Positions 16,507 to 25,404 are shown, counted from the stretch's first letter. The stretch: 64,000 nt of DNA from Amycolatopsis rifamycinica (GCF_000695625.1 NZ_JMQI01000068.1:203623-267622), one strand, 5' to 3'. A program made the numbers and translations. Notes: generated from the sequence alone by a model not told the origin.

Positions 16507-17118
16507 GTGCCCCGAAAAGCGAAATGGCGCCTCCCGCGCCCCCACCGAGCCCGCGGCGGCCACGTGGTGAACGCGTTCGCGGAGAAGCTGGTCATCGCTA
16601 ACCTGACGCCGTCCCAGTTCGTCCAGGTCCTGGAAACCCTGCACATGCTGGGCTCCGCGGGCGCCGGCATCGAGCTGAGTTCCCTGTCGACGGACGTCCT
16701 GGTGGACGTGGTCCGCCGAGCCTCCCGCGAACAACTGAGGGCGATCGCGGACCACCCAGAGCTGCGCTCGGTGTTTTTGGACGAGATTTTCCGCCGAATG
16801 TCAGAGCATTTCTCACCGGCCCGGGCACGCCACGTGGATTGCGTGGTTTCCTGGCGTTTCTCGGAGGGCTCAGGAGAAGACGGTTACGACCGCTTCCAGA
16901 CGGTGATCGAGGACGGGATGTGCGTCTCGTCAACGGACCTGTCCCGAACCCCGGACACGACGATCACCCTGGCGGTGGACGACTTCATCAGGATGGCCAC
17001 CGGCAACGCCGCAGTGGCGGCGATGTTCGTGACGGGCCGAGTGAAGGTGAAGGGCGAGTACGCCCCGGCCGTGCGGTTCTCCAGCTACTTCGACATCCCT
17101 AAGCCGTCCGTGGACTAG
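16507..17118 (+). CDS. SCP2-like sterol/lipid-transfer domain protein, copy 2
   Basis: 203 residues. Closely related to copy 1: VFLDEIFRRMSEHFSPARARHVDCVVSWRFSEGSGEDGYDRFQ against VLDEIFARMGAHIRPDRARDLHAVVHWRLSGGVGEGGYDRY, and the same TITLAVDDFIRMATGNAAVAAMFVTGRVKVKG strand region. The first 20 residues are basic and not shared. The GTG 16507 start follows TATAGT by 6 nt; a GTG at 16567 is the alternative. A tandem duplication is the simplest explanation. Confidence 0.75.
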   Translation: MPRKAKWRLPRPHRARGGHVVNAFAEKLVIANLTPSQFVQVLETLHMLGSAGAGIELSSLSTDVLVDVVRRASREQLRAIADHPELRSVFLDEIFRRMSEHFSPARARHVDCVVSWRFSEGSGEDGYDRFQTVIEDGMCVSSTDLSRTPDTTITLAVDDFIRMATGNAAVAAMFVTGRVKVKGEYAPAVRFSSYFDIPKPSVD

Positions 17119-17171
17119 CTGTCGCAGGCTGGTGACAGCAAACTGTCGGTGTCCCACCTTAGGGTGGTGCT

Positions 17172-18368
17172 ATGAGTCTTGCCGACGTGTACCAGGAGCA
17201 TGTCCACAAAGCTATCGCCGAGTTCGATGACCTCGGCCGTGATGCGTTCTTGGACAAGTACGGCTTCGGCCAGTCGCGGCGCTATGTCGTGCTCTATGGC
17301 GGCAAGCAGTACGACTCGAAGGCTCTGCTTGGCGCGGCTCACGGGTATGCGACTGGCCAGGCCCTCACGGCCGGAGAGTTCAGCGGTGGATTGCAGACCG
17401 TCGTCGCGCGGTTGACCGGGTTGGGCTTTGACTTCCGGGACCTCAACGTCATGTCAGCCGCGGGCCTTGCGCCCGGCATTGGCGAAATCCCCGGTTATCC
17501 GGAAGGTGCAGTGTTCGCCAGCCGGGCGGAGGTGGCGGCGAGTGGCGTCCACCGTGCGCTTCAGGCGGGGATTGTAGGAACTGCAAAGACGGGTGCTGAA
17601 TCCATCGTGTCGTCCGGCGGTTACGAGGACGACGACGATCACGGAGATGAGTTGCTCTACACCGGCCACGGAGGTCGGGATGGCCGCGGTCGGCAGAATG
17701 CCGATCAGACCTTCGAAGCCTCGGGGAACGCCGCCCTGCGCACCAGTTGGCTGACCGGTGCTCCGGTACGGGTCGTACGCGGTGCGGATCGGAAGTCGCC
17801 GTACGCTCCTGATTCGGGTTACCGCTACGACGGTCTGTTTCGAGTCGACGATGCCGCGTTGGTGGCGGGTCAGGGTGGCTACCAGATTTGTCGGTTCCGC
17901 ATGGTCAAGATGAGCGTCGGCGTGGACGTCGCCTTCGCCAGGCAAGATGTCTTGTTGTCAGGTGAACTGCACCACGGTGAAGCACCCGTCGGCAATTTTC
18001 AGCCGGAACGCAAGAAGGTCGTCACGCAACGAACTGTCCGCTCCACCGAGGTCGTGGAGTACGTGAAGAAGATGTACGACCACACTTGTCAGATCTGCAG
18101 TGTCCGCCTGCTCGTGGGTGACGGCCGGGGATACTCAGAAGGAGCGCACATCCAGGCGCTCGGGGGTCTCCACCGCGGCCCGGACCTGCCGCCGAACGTG
18201 CTTTGCCTCTGTCCCAATTGCCACGTGCAGTTCGACCGCGGGGCGATTGTCATCGACCCGGACCTGACCATCGTTCGTCATGGCCAGCCGGTGGGCGTGT
18301 TGACCGTGCAGGAGTCCCACAACCTCGGCAGCGAGTTCCTCGAGTACCACCGCAGCGTGCACGCGTGA
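17172..18368 (+). CDS. Type IV restriction-like SRA-HNH endonuclease (McrA/ScoMcrA type)
   Basis: 398 residues in three parts. 1-90: an alpha/beta head (RRYVVLYGGKQYDSKALLGAAHGYATG) found in front of actinobacterial HNH nucleases. About 102-245: an SRA/YDG domain (GEIPGYPEGAVFASRAEV; SGNAALRTSWLTGAPVRVVRG; YRYDGLFRV), which flips out modified cytosines. 306-360: an HNH nuclease with zinc Cys306/Cys309 and Cys347/Cys350, catalytic His326 (GAHIQALGG), Asn342 and His351. The architecture predicts cleavage of methylated or otherwise modified invading DNA. AGGGTGG precedes the ATG. Codon choice is less GC-extreme than its neighbours, hinting at transfer. A CCACC-TTAG-GGTGG repeat (17154-17167) overlaps the likely start of transcription. 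Confidence 0.87.
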   Translation: MSLADVYQEHVHKAIAEFDDLGRDAFLDKYGFGQSRRYVVLYGGKQYDSKALLGAAHGYATGQALTAGEFSGGLQTVVARLTGLGFDFRDLNVMSAAGLAPGIGEIPGYPEGAVFASRAEVAASGVHRALQAGIVGTAKTGAESIVSSGGYEDDDDHGDELLYTGHGGRDGRGRQNADQTFEASGNAALRTSWLTGAPVRVVRGADRKSPYAPDSGYRYDGLFRVDDAALVAGQGGYQICRFRMVKMSVGVDVAFARQDVLLSGELHHGEAPVGNFQPERKKVVTQRTVRSTEVVEYVKKMYDHTCQICSVRLLVGDGRGYSEGAHIQALGGLHRGPDLPPNVLCLCPNCHVQFDRGAIVIDPDLTIVRHGQPVGVLTVQESHNLGSEFLEYHRSVHA

Positions 18369-18839
18369 TCAGTTCTCCACGACCCGGCCTTCGATCACCG
18401 TCGGCTGGTCGCGGCGGTGTGGCTCCTCCGCGGACACCACCTCGCTGTCCACCACCATCACCGGCCCACGACGGCGGTTGGCGAACCTCACCGCCCGCTT
18501 CTCCATCCGCTTCAACCACAACCGACGAGCCACGGCCCGCGAAGGCGGCAGGATCAGCAACAACCCCAGCAGGTCGCTGACGAACCCGGGCACCAGGATC
18601 AGCACGCCACCGAGACCGACCAGCATCCCGTCGGTGAGTTCCTTCTCCGCCGGCCGTCCCGAGCGGGCCGCGGCTGTGAAGGCCCTCATCGCCTTGCCGC
18701 CCTCGCGACGGGCCAGCCAGGAGCCCAAGAACGCGCCCGCCAGGAGGAGGCCCAGCGTGCCGAGCACGCCGACAGCCGAACCCACCGCCCAGATCGCGGC
18801 GATCTCGGCGATGACGTAGAGCAGGAACGCGACAGCCAT
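18369..18839 (-). CDS. FxsA family membrane protein
   Basis: 156 residues with an FxsA core: an N-terminal pair of transmembrane helices (AVAFLLYVIAEIAAIWAVGSAVG, LGTLGLLLAGAFLGSWLARREGGKA) and a third (DGMLVGLGGVLILVPGFVSDLLGLLLILPPSR), then a basic cytoplasmic tail. E. coli FxsA relieves phage T7 exclusion by F plasmid PifA; the wider cellular role is unknown. The stop is directly adjacent to the stop of the convergent SRA-HNH gene. Confidence 0.85.
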   Translation of the reverse strand: MAVAFLLYVIAEIAAIWAVGSAVGVLGTLGLLLAGAFLGSWLARREGGKAMRAFTAAARSGRPAEKELTDGMLVGLGGVLILVPGFVSDLLGLLLILPPSRAVARRLWLKRMEKRAVRFANRRRGPVMVVDSEVVSAEEPHRRDQPTVIEGRVVEN

Positions 18840-18888
18840 ACCCGGTCAACGAACGAGCTGTCCGATTTGCTCCCGGCCGCACCCCGGG

Positions 18889-19440
18889 TCAGCGCAGCAG
18901 CGTCTCGATCATCGACCTCAGTCCCGCGGCCAGCCGATCCGTCTCGCCGGACTTCAAGAACCGCAGGACCAGGTCGCTGTGCAACGAGCCCAGCAGCAGG
19001 TGGGCCACCAAGTCCGCGTCCAGCCCCGGTGACGCCGCCGCGATCAGCCCTGACACGTGCGCGTGCCACGCCACGTACACCGGGCTGTTCAGCCGGTCCG
19101 TCGACGCCTGCTCGAACGCCGCCATCACCTTGACGTTCTTCGAAGCCAGCTCCACCACCGCGTCGAAGAACGCCGCCAAGCGCGAAGCCGGAGGTGCGCC
19201 CGGGCCGAGTGGGGGCGGGCCCGAGGTCAACGCCGCGGAAAGCTGCTCGACCCGCGACTCCACCAGGGCTCGCATCAGGCCTTCCCGATTGCCGAACCGG
19301 TGGAACACCGTCCCCTTGCCGACGCCGGCCGCGGCCGCGACGCGGTCCATCGACACGTCGGACAGCTCGTGCGTCGACAACAGCTCCTCGGTCGCGCGCA
19401 GGATCGCCTGGCGGTTGCGGGCTGCGTCAGCGCGCTCCAT
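18889..19440 (-). CDS. TetR family regulator of the adjacent oxidoreductase
   Basis: 183 residues. HTH region RQAILRATEELLSTHELSDVSMDRVAAAAGVGKGTVFHRFGNREGLM. The ATG at 19440 has GAGGAGC 4 nt upstream and is preferred over a TTG at 19455. It diverges from a quinone-oxidoreductase gene across two near-identical 18-bp repeats (19454-19505), the usual TetR-target arrangement, so repression of the oxidoreductase and itself is inferred. Confidence 0.83.
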   Translation of the reverse strand: MERADAARNRQAILRATEELLSTHELSDVSMDRVAAAAGVGKGTVFHRFGNREGLMRALVESRVEQLSAALTSGPPPLGPGAPPASRLAAFFDAVVELASKNVKVMAAFEQASTDRLNSPVYVAWHAHVSGLIAAASPGLDADLVAHLLLGSLHSDLVLRFLKSGETDRLAAGLRSMIETLLR

Positions 19441-19453
19441 GAAGCTCCTCGAC

Positions 19454-19505
19454 AAGTTGACTGGTGGTCCATATAGTAGGAGACCGTAAGTTGACCGATG
19501 GTCCA
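19454..19505. promoter_or_regulatory. Pair of 18-bp direct repeats, TetR operators
   Basis: AAGTTGACTGGTGGTCCA (19454-19471) and AAGTTGACCGATGGTCCA (19488-19505) differ at two positions and are spaced 34 bp apart (start to start). The second contains the dyad TTGACC-GAT-GGTCCA. They fill the divergent promoter. Confidence 0.7.
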
Positions 19506-19519
19506 GTTAGGGGAATGCG

Positions 19520-20449
19520 ATGCGGGCAGTGGTGCAGTACGGCTCGGGTGGCCCGGAAGTCCTCAAGGTCGAAGACCGGCCCGAACCGACGCGGAACCCC
19601 GGCGAAGTCCTCATCCGGACCGAGGCGATCGCGGTGCCGTTCTACGAGACGCAGCTGCGGTCCGGGCTGCTCCCGGCCGGGCAGCCGTCGATCTTCGGGC
19701 ACGAGGCCGCGGGGATCGTCCTCGACGCCGACGATCCGAGCCTGAGGGGAAAAAGGGTCGTCACCATGTCCTACACCGGCGGCGCGTACGCCGAGGTCGT
19801 CGCCGCGAGCGAGTACACGCTTGTGCCCGATGGCCTCACCTCCGCGCAGGCCGTCGCCGCCGCTGTCCCGGCCTCCGTGGCGCTCGCCCTGATCGAGACC
19901 GCGGACGTCGAGGCCGGAGAGACCGTGCTGGTCGAAGCCGCGTCCGGGGCGATCGGCGGCCACCTGGCCCGGCTGGCCGGACGAAGGGGTGCGCGGGTCG
20001 TCACCACCGCGGGGAACGAACAGGCCGACGTCGACCACCGCGACCCGGACTGGCGGCAGAAGGTACCCGACGGCATCGACGTCGTCTTCGAGTCGATCGG
20101 TGGCCCGCGCGCCGGCGAGCTCACCGCGAAGCTCGCGCCGCACGCGCGCATCCTCGCCTACGGCATGCTCAGCGGCGAGTTCCCGGTCTTCCCCGTCGCC
20201 GGCCTGCTCGCCCGCGGGATCACCCTGATCGGCTTCGGCGGGCCGGACGCCTACGGGAAGCGGGTCGCGGCCGCCCGCGCCGAGGCACTCGGCCTCGTCG
20301 CGGACGGCACGCTGATCCCGGTGATCGACCGGACCTACCCCCTCGCCGAGGTGGCCGCGGCGCACGCCCGCGTCGAGAGCCGTGAGGGCGCCGGCAAGGT
20401 TCTGCTCAGCCCGGCACTTCGTCCAAGTACGCCTGCGCCTGCAGCGTGA
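19520..20449 (+). CDS. Quinone oxidoreductase-like MDR/zinc-independent alcohol dehydrogenase family protein
   Basis: 309 residues. GroES-like N-terminal domain (PSIFGHEAAGIVLDAD) and a Rossmann domain (AGETVLVEAASGAIGGHLARLAGRRGARVV), as in NADPH:quinone reductases. No cysteine zinc ligands are seen. Likely reduces a quinone or enone and may be induced by its substrate through the divergent TetR. GGGGAATGCG precedes the ATG. The last 44 bp overlap the convergent ABC exporter gene. Confidence 0.83.
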   Translation: MRAVVQYGSGGPEVLKVEDRPEPTRNPGEVLIRTEAIAVPFYETQLRSGLLPAGQPSIFGHEAAGIVLDADDPSLRGKRVVTMSYTGGAYAEVVAASEYTLVPDGLTSAQAVAAAVPASVALALIETADVEAGETVLVEAASGAIGGHLARLAGRRGARVVTTAGNEQADVDHRDPDWRQKVPDGIDVVFESIGGPRAGELTAKLAPHARILAYGMLSGEFPVFPVAGLLARGITLIGFGGPDAYGKRVAAARAEALGLVADGTLIPVIDRTYPLAEVAAAHARVESREGAGKVLLSPALRPSTPAPAA

Positions 20450-22376
20450 ACAGCTCCGCGTACCCCGCCTTCGCCGCCATCAGCTCTTCGTGCGTCCCGT
20501 ATTCGGCGACCTTCCCGCGGTCCAGCAGCAGGATCCGCTCCGCCTGCCGCACCGTCGAGAACCGGTGCGAGATGTAGAGCGTCGTCCGGCCTTCGGACAG
20601 CGAACGCAGGCGCGCGAACAGGTCGTGCTCGGCCTGGGCGTCCAGCGCCGAGGTCGGCTCGTCGAGGATCAAGATCGGCGCCTCGCGCTGGAACGCCCTG
20701 GCCAGCGCGATCTTCTGCCACTCCCCGCCGGACAGCGAAACGCCCTGGTCGAACCACCTCCCCAGCGGGCTGTCGTAGCCGGAAGGCAGCCGCTCGATGC
20801 GCTCGTCCGCTCCGGCGCGGCGGGCCGAGTCCTCGATGTGCGGACGGTCCTCCAGCCGCGTGAGGTCGCCGAGGCCGATGTTCTCCGCCGCCGTTCCCTG
20901 GTACGTCACGTAGTCCTGGAACATCGCGCTGATCCGCGTGCGCAGCTCCACCGGGTCGTACTCGCGGATGTCGACGCCGTCCAGCAGGATGCGCCCTTCC
21001 GTCGGGTCGTACAGCCGGCACAGCAGCTTGAACAGCGTCGACTTGCCCGCGCCGTTGCGGCCCACCACCGCCACCGTCTCGCCGGGGCGGATCTCGAAGC
21101 TGACGTCCTCCAGCGCCGGCTCCTCCGAACCCGGGTAGGCGAAGGTGACCGAATCGAACTCGATGTGACCGTCCACGACAGACGGGAACGGCCGGGGTGA
21201 CGCGGGCGCCGTGATCTCGGGCTTCGTGTCCAGGAACCGGTACAGCGTGTCCAGGTACAGGTTGTTCTCGTACATCCCCGAGAACGCCGTGAACAGCCCG
21301 GACACCGACGTCTGCACGGACGTCGCCGCGGCCGTGTACAACGCCAGGTCGCCCAGCGTGAGCCGGCCGCCGACCGCTTCCAGGGCGATGTACAGCGCGA
21401 TCGCCGAGCCCGCGAACGTGCTCAACAGCCCCCAGGCCGTCGAGCTGATGTTGCGGTTGATCGTCAGCTTCCGCTGCCGCTCGTACGACACCACACCCAG
21501 CCGGCGGAAGCGGTCGACGAAGTACGGGCCGAGCCCGAACAGCTTCGTCTCCTTCGCGTAGGTGTCCGTGGTGACCAGCGACGACAGGTAATCCATCCGC
21601 CGCTTGATCGGCGACATCAGGAACGTCAGCCAGAACGCGCGCGAGCCGTACTTGGACTGCGAGATGAACGCCGGGATCGGCGCCACCAGCGCGACCAGGG
21701 CCAGCAGCGGGCTGATCGAGACGAGCAGCGCGACCATGCTGCCGAACGTGATCAGCGTCCGCACGAGCCCCAGCGCGGAGTTCATCATCGACAGCGGCCG
21801 CATGGGCGCTTCCTGCGCCGCCTGGCGCAGCATGTCGTAGGACGCGGACCCCTCGAAGTACGCGAGGTGCAGTTCGCTCGCGTGCGCCATCACCTGGTGG
21901 CGGATGGTCAGCGTCATGCGTTCCTGCAGCAGCGACTGCGCGATCGACGTCAGCGAGCTGCTGATCGCGGTCGCGGCGAGCACGCCGAACTGGAACAGCG
22001 CGACGTTCACGATGTCGCCCGTGGTGCCCTTGCCCTGGATCGCCGCGACGACGGCGTCGAGCAACAGCTTCGCCACGTACGCGGTCACCGTCGGCAGCAG
22101 CCCCGACAGCAGCGTGATCAGCGCCAGCAGGATCGTCAGAACCGGACTGGCCTGCCAGGTCAGCTTGACGACCTTGGGCAGGCCGCGGACTGTGCCCGCC
22201 ACCGACGTCTTCGCGCGCTTCAGCCGGGAGCGCAGGTCCTTCGGCTGGTCGTCCTGCTTCGGCTCGGGAATGTCGACGGGCCCGGTCAGCCCGCTCTCCG
22301 GCACCGTAACGGCGTGCCGCCGCCGGCCGCGCCGGGCGAGCACGGACTCCAAGCCGCCCCCGCCGCCCGGGATCAC
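20406..22376 (-). CDS. ABC transporter, fused permease and ATPase (exporter type)
   Basis: 656 residues from GTG. A soluble N-terminal tail of about 75 residues is followed by a six-helix membrane domain and an ATPase domain with Walker A GRNGAGKST, signature LSGGEWQKIALARA, Walker B ILILDEPTSALD and switch His in YISHRFSTV. The signature reads VSLSGGEW, as in lipid- or drug-exporting half transporters that homodimerise. The start overlaps the TetR stop (GTGA), so the exporter is co-translated with, and probably controlled by, that regulator. Confidence 0.88.
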   Translation of the reverse strand: MIPGGGGGLESVLARRGRRRHAVTVPESGLTGPVDIPEPKQDDQPKDLRSRLKRAKTSVAGTVRGLPKVVKLTWQASPVLTILLALITLLSGLLPTVTAYVAKLLLDAVVAAIQGKGTTGDIVNVALFQFGVLAATAISSSLTSIAQSLLQERMTLTIRHQVMAHASELHLAYFEGSASYDMLRQAAQEAPMRPLSMMNSALGLVRTLITFGSMVALLVSISPLLALVALVAPIPAFISQSKYGSRAFWLTFLMSPIKRRMDYLSSLVTTDTYAKETKLFGLGPYFVDRFRRLGVVSYERQRKLTINRNISSTAWGLLSTFAGSAIALYIALEAVGGRLTLGDLALYTAAATSVQTSVSGLFTAFSGMYENNLYLDTLYRFLDTKPEITAPASPRPFPSVVDGHIEFDSVTFAYPGSEEPALEDVSFEIRPGETVAVVGRNGAGKSTLFKLLCRLYDPTEGRILLDGVDIREYDPVELRTRISAMFQDYVTYQGTAAENIGLGDLTRLEDRPHIEDSARRAGADERIERLPSGYDSPLGRWFDQGVSLSGGEWQKIALARAFQREAPILILDEPTSALDAQAEHDLFARLRSLSEGRTTLYISHRFSTVRQAERILLLDRGKVAEYGTHEELMAAKAGYAELFTLQAQAYLDEVPG

Positions 22377-23002
22377 GGGACCTCCACGGCGCCGTGCAGG
22401 AAGACGTCGACCACCTGGCGCGTGGTGGGCGCCTCGACGTCCGGCGCCAGCCGCCGGCCGCCGAACAACAGGGTCAGGAACAGCGACGCCAGCTGCTCGG
22501 GCGGCAGCCGCAGGCGGTCCTTGTCGGGAACGAACAGTTCCTCGATCGCCCCGCGCATGGCGGCCATCGACTCGCGGCGGCCGCCCTTCCAGGTGCCGCG
22601 CTGGTCCTTGAGCCGTTGTTCGGGGTCGCGGTGCTTGTGCCGTCCGGACGCGTGCAGGGCGCCCATCAGCGCACCCATCCGCTCGAGGTGGGCGCCGAGC
22701 GCTTCGGCGGCTTCGACGAGCCGGTCTTCGAGTGGCTGGTCGACGGGGATTTCGGCGATCGCGTCGAGCACGTGGTCGGGCCGCAGGGCCTCCGCGGTGC
22801 AGGCGTCGAAGAGCTCGTCCTTGTCCTTGAACGCGCGGAAGATGGTGCCCTCGCCGATGCCGGCGGCGCGCGCGATCTGGCTGGTCGTGACGTTCGCGCC
22901 GTGCTCCATCAGCAGCGGCAGCACCGCGTGCACGATCATGGCGCGCCGGGCCTCGACGCTCATGCCCGGCGCTCTTCGCCGGGTTTCGGATGCTGGTGTC
23001 AT
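22373..23002 (-). CDS. TetR family regulator of the ABC exporter
   Basis: 209 residues. HTH TSQIARAAGIGEGTIFRAFKDKDELFDAC; the C-terminal domain is long and Arg-rich. ATG 23002 is preferred to ATG 23011, since the promoter -10 (23010-23015) would place the transcript start next to it. A perfect 20-bp palindrome covers the spacer of that promoter, so it is almost certainly autoregulated together with the downstream exporter. Confidence 0.84.
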   Translation of the reverse strand: MTPASETRRRAPGMSVEARRAMIVHAVLPLLMEHGANVTTSQIARAAGIGEGTIFRAFKDKDELFDACTAEALRPDHVLDAIAEIPVDQPLEDRLVEAAEALGAHLERMGALMGALHASGRHKHRDPEQRLKDQRGTWKGGRRESMAAMRGAIEELFVPDKDRLRLPPEQLASLFLTLLFGGRRLAPDVEAPTTRQVVDVFLHGAVEVP

Positions 23003-23009
23003 GACGTCC

Positions 23010-23039
23010 ATTGTGCGGAGTGAGTGCTCACTCCGTCAA
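23010..23039 (-). promoter_or_regulatory. TetR promoter with embedded 20-bp palindrome
   Basis: Minus strand: TTGACG (23039-23034), 18-bp spacer, CACAAT (23015-23010). The palindrome CGGAGTGAG-TG-CTCACTCCG (23016-23035) occupies the whole spacer, an ideal position for repression. Confidence 0.75.
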
Positions 23040-23047
23040 ATGAGTAA

Positions 23048-23079
23048 AGGTGAAGGCCGCCCGAAAGCGGCCTTCACCT
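23048..23079 (-). terminator. Terminator of the 2-oxoacid dehydrogenase operon
   Basis: Thirteen-bp perfect stem (AGGTGAAGGCCGC at 23048-23060 with its complement at 23067-23079) and a 6-nt loop, starting 8 nt after the E2 stop. Confidence 0.8.
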
Positions 23080-23087
23080 GCGGAAAC

Positions 23088-24395
23088 TCAGTACGTCATG
23101 GCCATGGCCGGGTCGGCCAGCAGCGCGCCGACGTCGGCCAGGAACTCCGAGCCCTGCTGCCCGTCGACCACCCGGTGGTCGAAGCTCAGCGACAGCTGGA
23201 GCACCTTGCGGACCTTGATCTCGCCGTCCACCACCCACGGCTGGTCCTTGATCGCGCCGAGGCACAGGATCGCCGACTCACCCGGGTTGATGATCGGCGT
23301 GCCGGTGTCGACGCCGAACACGCCGACGTTGGTGATCGTGATCGTGCCGTTCGCCATGTCCGCCGGGGACGTCTTACCCTCGCGGGCCGTTTCGGTGAGC
23401 TGGGTCAGTGCCTGAGCCAGCTCCTTCAGCGACATCGAGTCGGCGTCGCGGACCTTCGGCACGATCAGGCCGCGCGGGGTGGCCGCGGCGATCCCGAGGT
23501 GCACGTAGTCCTTGTAGACGATCTCCTGCGCCTGCTCGTCCCAGACCGCGTTGACGTCCGGAGTGCGCTTCGCCGCCAGGCACACGGCCTTCGCGGCGAA
23601 CGTCAGCGGCGTGACCTTGACCCCGGCGAACTCCCGCGACTTTTTCAGCTTCTCGCGGAACTCCATCATCGGCGTGACGTCGATGGTCAGGAACTCCGTG
23701 ACGTGCGGAGCGGTGTACGCGCTCTGCACCATCGCGGCCGCGGTCATCTTCCGGACGCCCTTGATCGGCACGCGCCGCTCGCGCGTTCCGCTGTCCACGG
23801 TGGACGTGACGACCGGAGTCCCGTTGGCGGCGCGCTCGACGTCTTCACGCGTGATGACACCGCCGTCCGCGGTGCCGGTCAGCGCGTGCAGGTCGACGCC
23901 GAGGTCCTTCGCCAGCTTCCGCACCGGCGGCTTCGCCAGCGGGACGTACCCGCCGCGCGGAGCCGCCGGAGCGGGGGCGACGGGAGCGGGCGGCGCGGCA
24001 ACAGCGGCCACCGGAGCGGGCTCAGCGCCCTTCCGGGCCCGCCGCTGCGTGACCACGGCCTTGGAGCCGTAGCCGACCAGCGGCTTCATCTCCTCTTCCT
24101 CGGCCGGAGCCGGGGCGGCGGGAGCGGCGGCGGGAGCGGCCGCACCACCGGGGTCGACGTCGATGGTGAGGATCGGCGTGCCGACCTCCACCGTCTGCCC
24201 CGGCTCGACGTGCAGTTCCGTGACCACTCCGGCCCACGGGATCGGCAGCTCGACGGCGGCCTTCGCGGTCTCGATCTCGACCACGATCTGGTTCACCGTC
24301 ACCGTGTCGCCCGGCTTCACGTGCCAGGACAGGATGTCGGCTTCGGTCAGCCCCTCCGCCGTGTCGGCCAGGGGGAATTGCTTGTACGTGGGCAT
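23088..24395 (-). CDS. bkdC: Dihydrolipoamide acyltransferase, E2 of branched-chain 2-oxoacid dehydrogenase
   Basis: 435 residues. One lipoyl domain (residues 1-80, lipoyl Lys in EIETAKAAVELP), an Ala/Pro-rich linker, a peripheral subunit-binding domain (VRKLAKDLGVDLHALTGTADGGVITREDVE) and a catalytic acyltransferase core ending in LSFDHRVVDGQQGSEFL with the catalytic His and Asp. It transfers the acyl group to CoA. It is the third gene of the operon, 16 nt after E1beta, ahead of a strong terminator. Branched-chain rather than pyruvate specificity is inferred from the E1 sequences. Confidence 0.87.
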   Translation of the reverse strand: MPTYKQFPLADTAEGLTEADILSWHVKPGDTVTVNQIVVEIETAKAAVELPIPWAGVVTELHVEPGQTVEVGTPILTIDVDPGGAAAPAAAPAAPAPAEEEEMKPLVGYGSKAVVTQRRARKGAEPAPVAAVAAPPAPVAPAPAAPRGGYVPLAKPPVRKLAKDLGVDLHALTGTADGGVITREDVERAANGTPVVTSTVDSGTRERRVPIKGVRKMTAAAMVQSAYTAPHVTEFLTIDVTPMMEFREKLKKSREFAGVKVTPLTFAAKAVCLAAKRTPDVNAVWDEQAQEIVYKDYVHLGIAAATPRGLIVPKVRDADSMSLKELAQALTQLTETAREGKTSPADMANGTITITNVGVFGVDTGTPIINPGESAILCLGAIKDQPWVVDGEIKVRKVLQLSLSFDHRVVDGQQGSEFLADVGALLADPAMAMTY

Positions 24396-24411
24396 TGCGC
24401 GGAAATCCCCC

Positions 24412-25404
24412 TTACCAGGCGAGTGAGCGGTCGACGGCGTGCAGCACCCGGTCCAGGTCGGGGAGGTAGTGCTCCTCGAGCTTGGCCGGCGGGTACGGCG
24501 TGTCGAACCCGGTCACCCGGAGGACGGGCGATTCCAGCGAATAGAAGCACTCCTGCTGGACGCGCGCGGCGATCTCCGACGTCAGCGACGACTCGGACGG
24601 CGCCTCCGACAGCGCGATCAGCCGCCCGGTCTTGCGCACCGACTCGAACACCGGGCCGAGGTCCAGCGGCGAGAGCGTCCGCAGGTCGATGACCTCGAGG
24701 GATTTGCCTTCGTCTTCGGCCGCGGCGGCCGCGTCCAGGGCGACCTTCACCGACGGGCCGTACGCGACGACCGTCGCCGTCGTGCCTTCGCGCACGACCT
24801 GCGAAGAGAACACCTGCGCCGGTGTCCCGGCCACGTCGATCTCCGCGCGCAGCGCGCCCGAGTGGTACAGCCGCTTCGGCTCGAAGAACAGCACCGGGTC
24901 GTCCGACTTGATCGCCTGCTGGATGCCCCAGTAGGCGTCGACGGCGTTGGAGATCGAGACGACCTTGAGGCCGGGGATGTGCGCGAACAGCGACTCCGGC
25001 GACTCGGAGTGGTGCTCGACCGCGCCGATCCCGCCGCCGAACGGCACCCGGATCACGACCGGCATCTTGATCTTGCCCTGCGTCCGGTAGTGCAGCTTCG
25101 CCAGCTGCGAGGAGATCTGGTCGAAGCCGGGGAAGATGAAGCCCTCGAACTGGATCTCGCACACCGGCCGGAAGCCGCGCACGGCCAGGCCGACCGCGGT
25201 GCCGATGATCCCGGACTCCGCGAGCGGCGTGTCCAGCACGCGCTGCTCGCCGAAGTCCTTCTGCAGGCCGTCGGTGATCCGGAAGACGCCGCCGAGCTTG
25301 CCGACGTCCTCGCCCATGATCAGGACCTTGGGGTCTTCTTCCATCGCGCGGCGCAGGCCGAGGTTGAGCGCCTTGCCGATGGTGAGTTTCTGGAGGTCGG
25401 ACAT
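24412..25404 (-). CDS. bkdB: 2-oxoacid dehydrogenase E1 component, beta subunit
   Basis: 330 residues. Transketolase-like pyrimidine domain (DPKVLIMGEDVGKLGGVFRITDGLQKDFG; DTPLAESGIIGTAVGLAVRGFRPVCEIQF) and a C-terminal domain (EVIDLRTLSPLD; LIALSEAP). It forms the thiamine diphosphate site with E1alpha. It overlaps E1alpha by one base (TGATG), indicating coupled translation and a 1:1 subunit ratio. Confidence 0.88.
   Translation of the reverse strand: MSDLQKLTIGKALNLGLRRAMEEDPKVLIMGEDVGKLGGVFRITDGLQKDFGEQRVLDTPLAESGIIGTAVGLAVRGFRPVCEIQFEGFIFPGFDQISSQLAKLHYRTQGKIKMPVVIRVPFGGGIGAVEHHSESPESLFAHIPGLKVVSISNAVDAYWGIQQAIKSDDPVLFFEPKRLYHSGALRAEIDVAGTPAQVFSSQVVREGTTATVVAYGPSVKVALDAAAAAEDEGKSLEVIDLRTLSPLDLGPVFESVRKTGRLIALSEAPSESSLTSEIAARVQQECFYSLESPVLRVTGFDTPYPPAKLEEHYLPDLDRVLHAVDRSLAW

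Noticed and set aside
21867..24692. 941-codon plus-strand frame opposite the ABC exporter, TetR and E2 genes
   Set aside because: Crosses three well-supported minus-strand genes and a terminator; composition is that of an antisense shadow.
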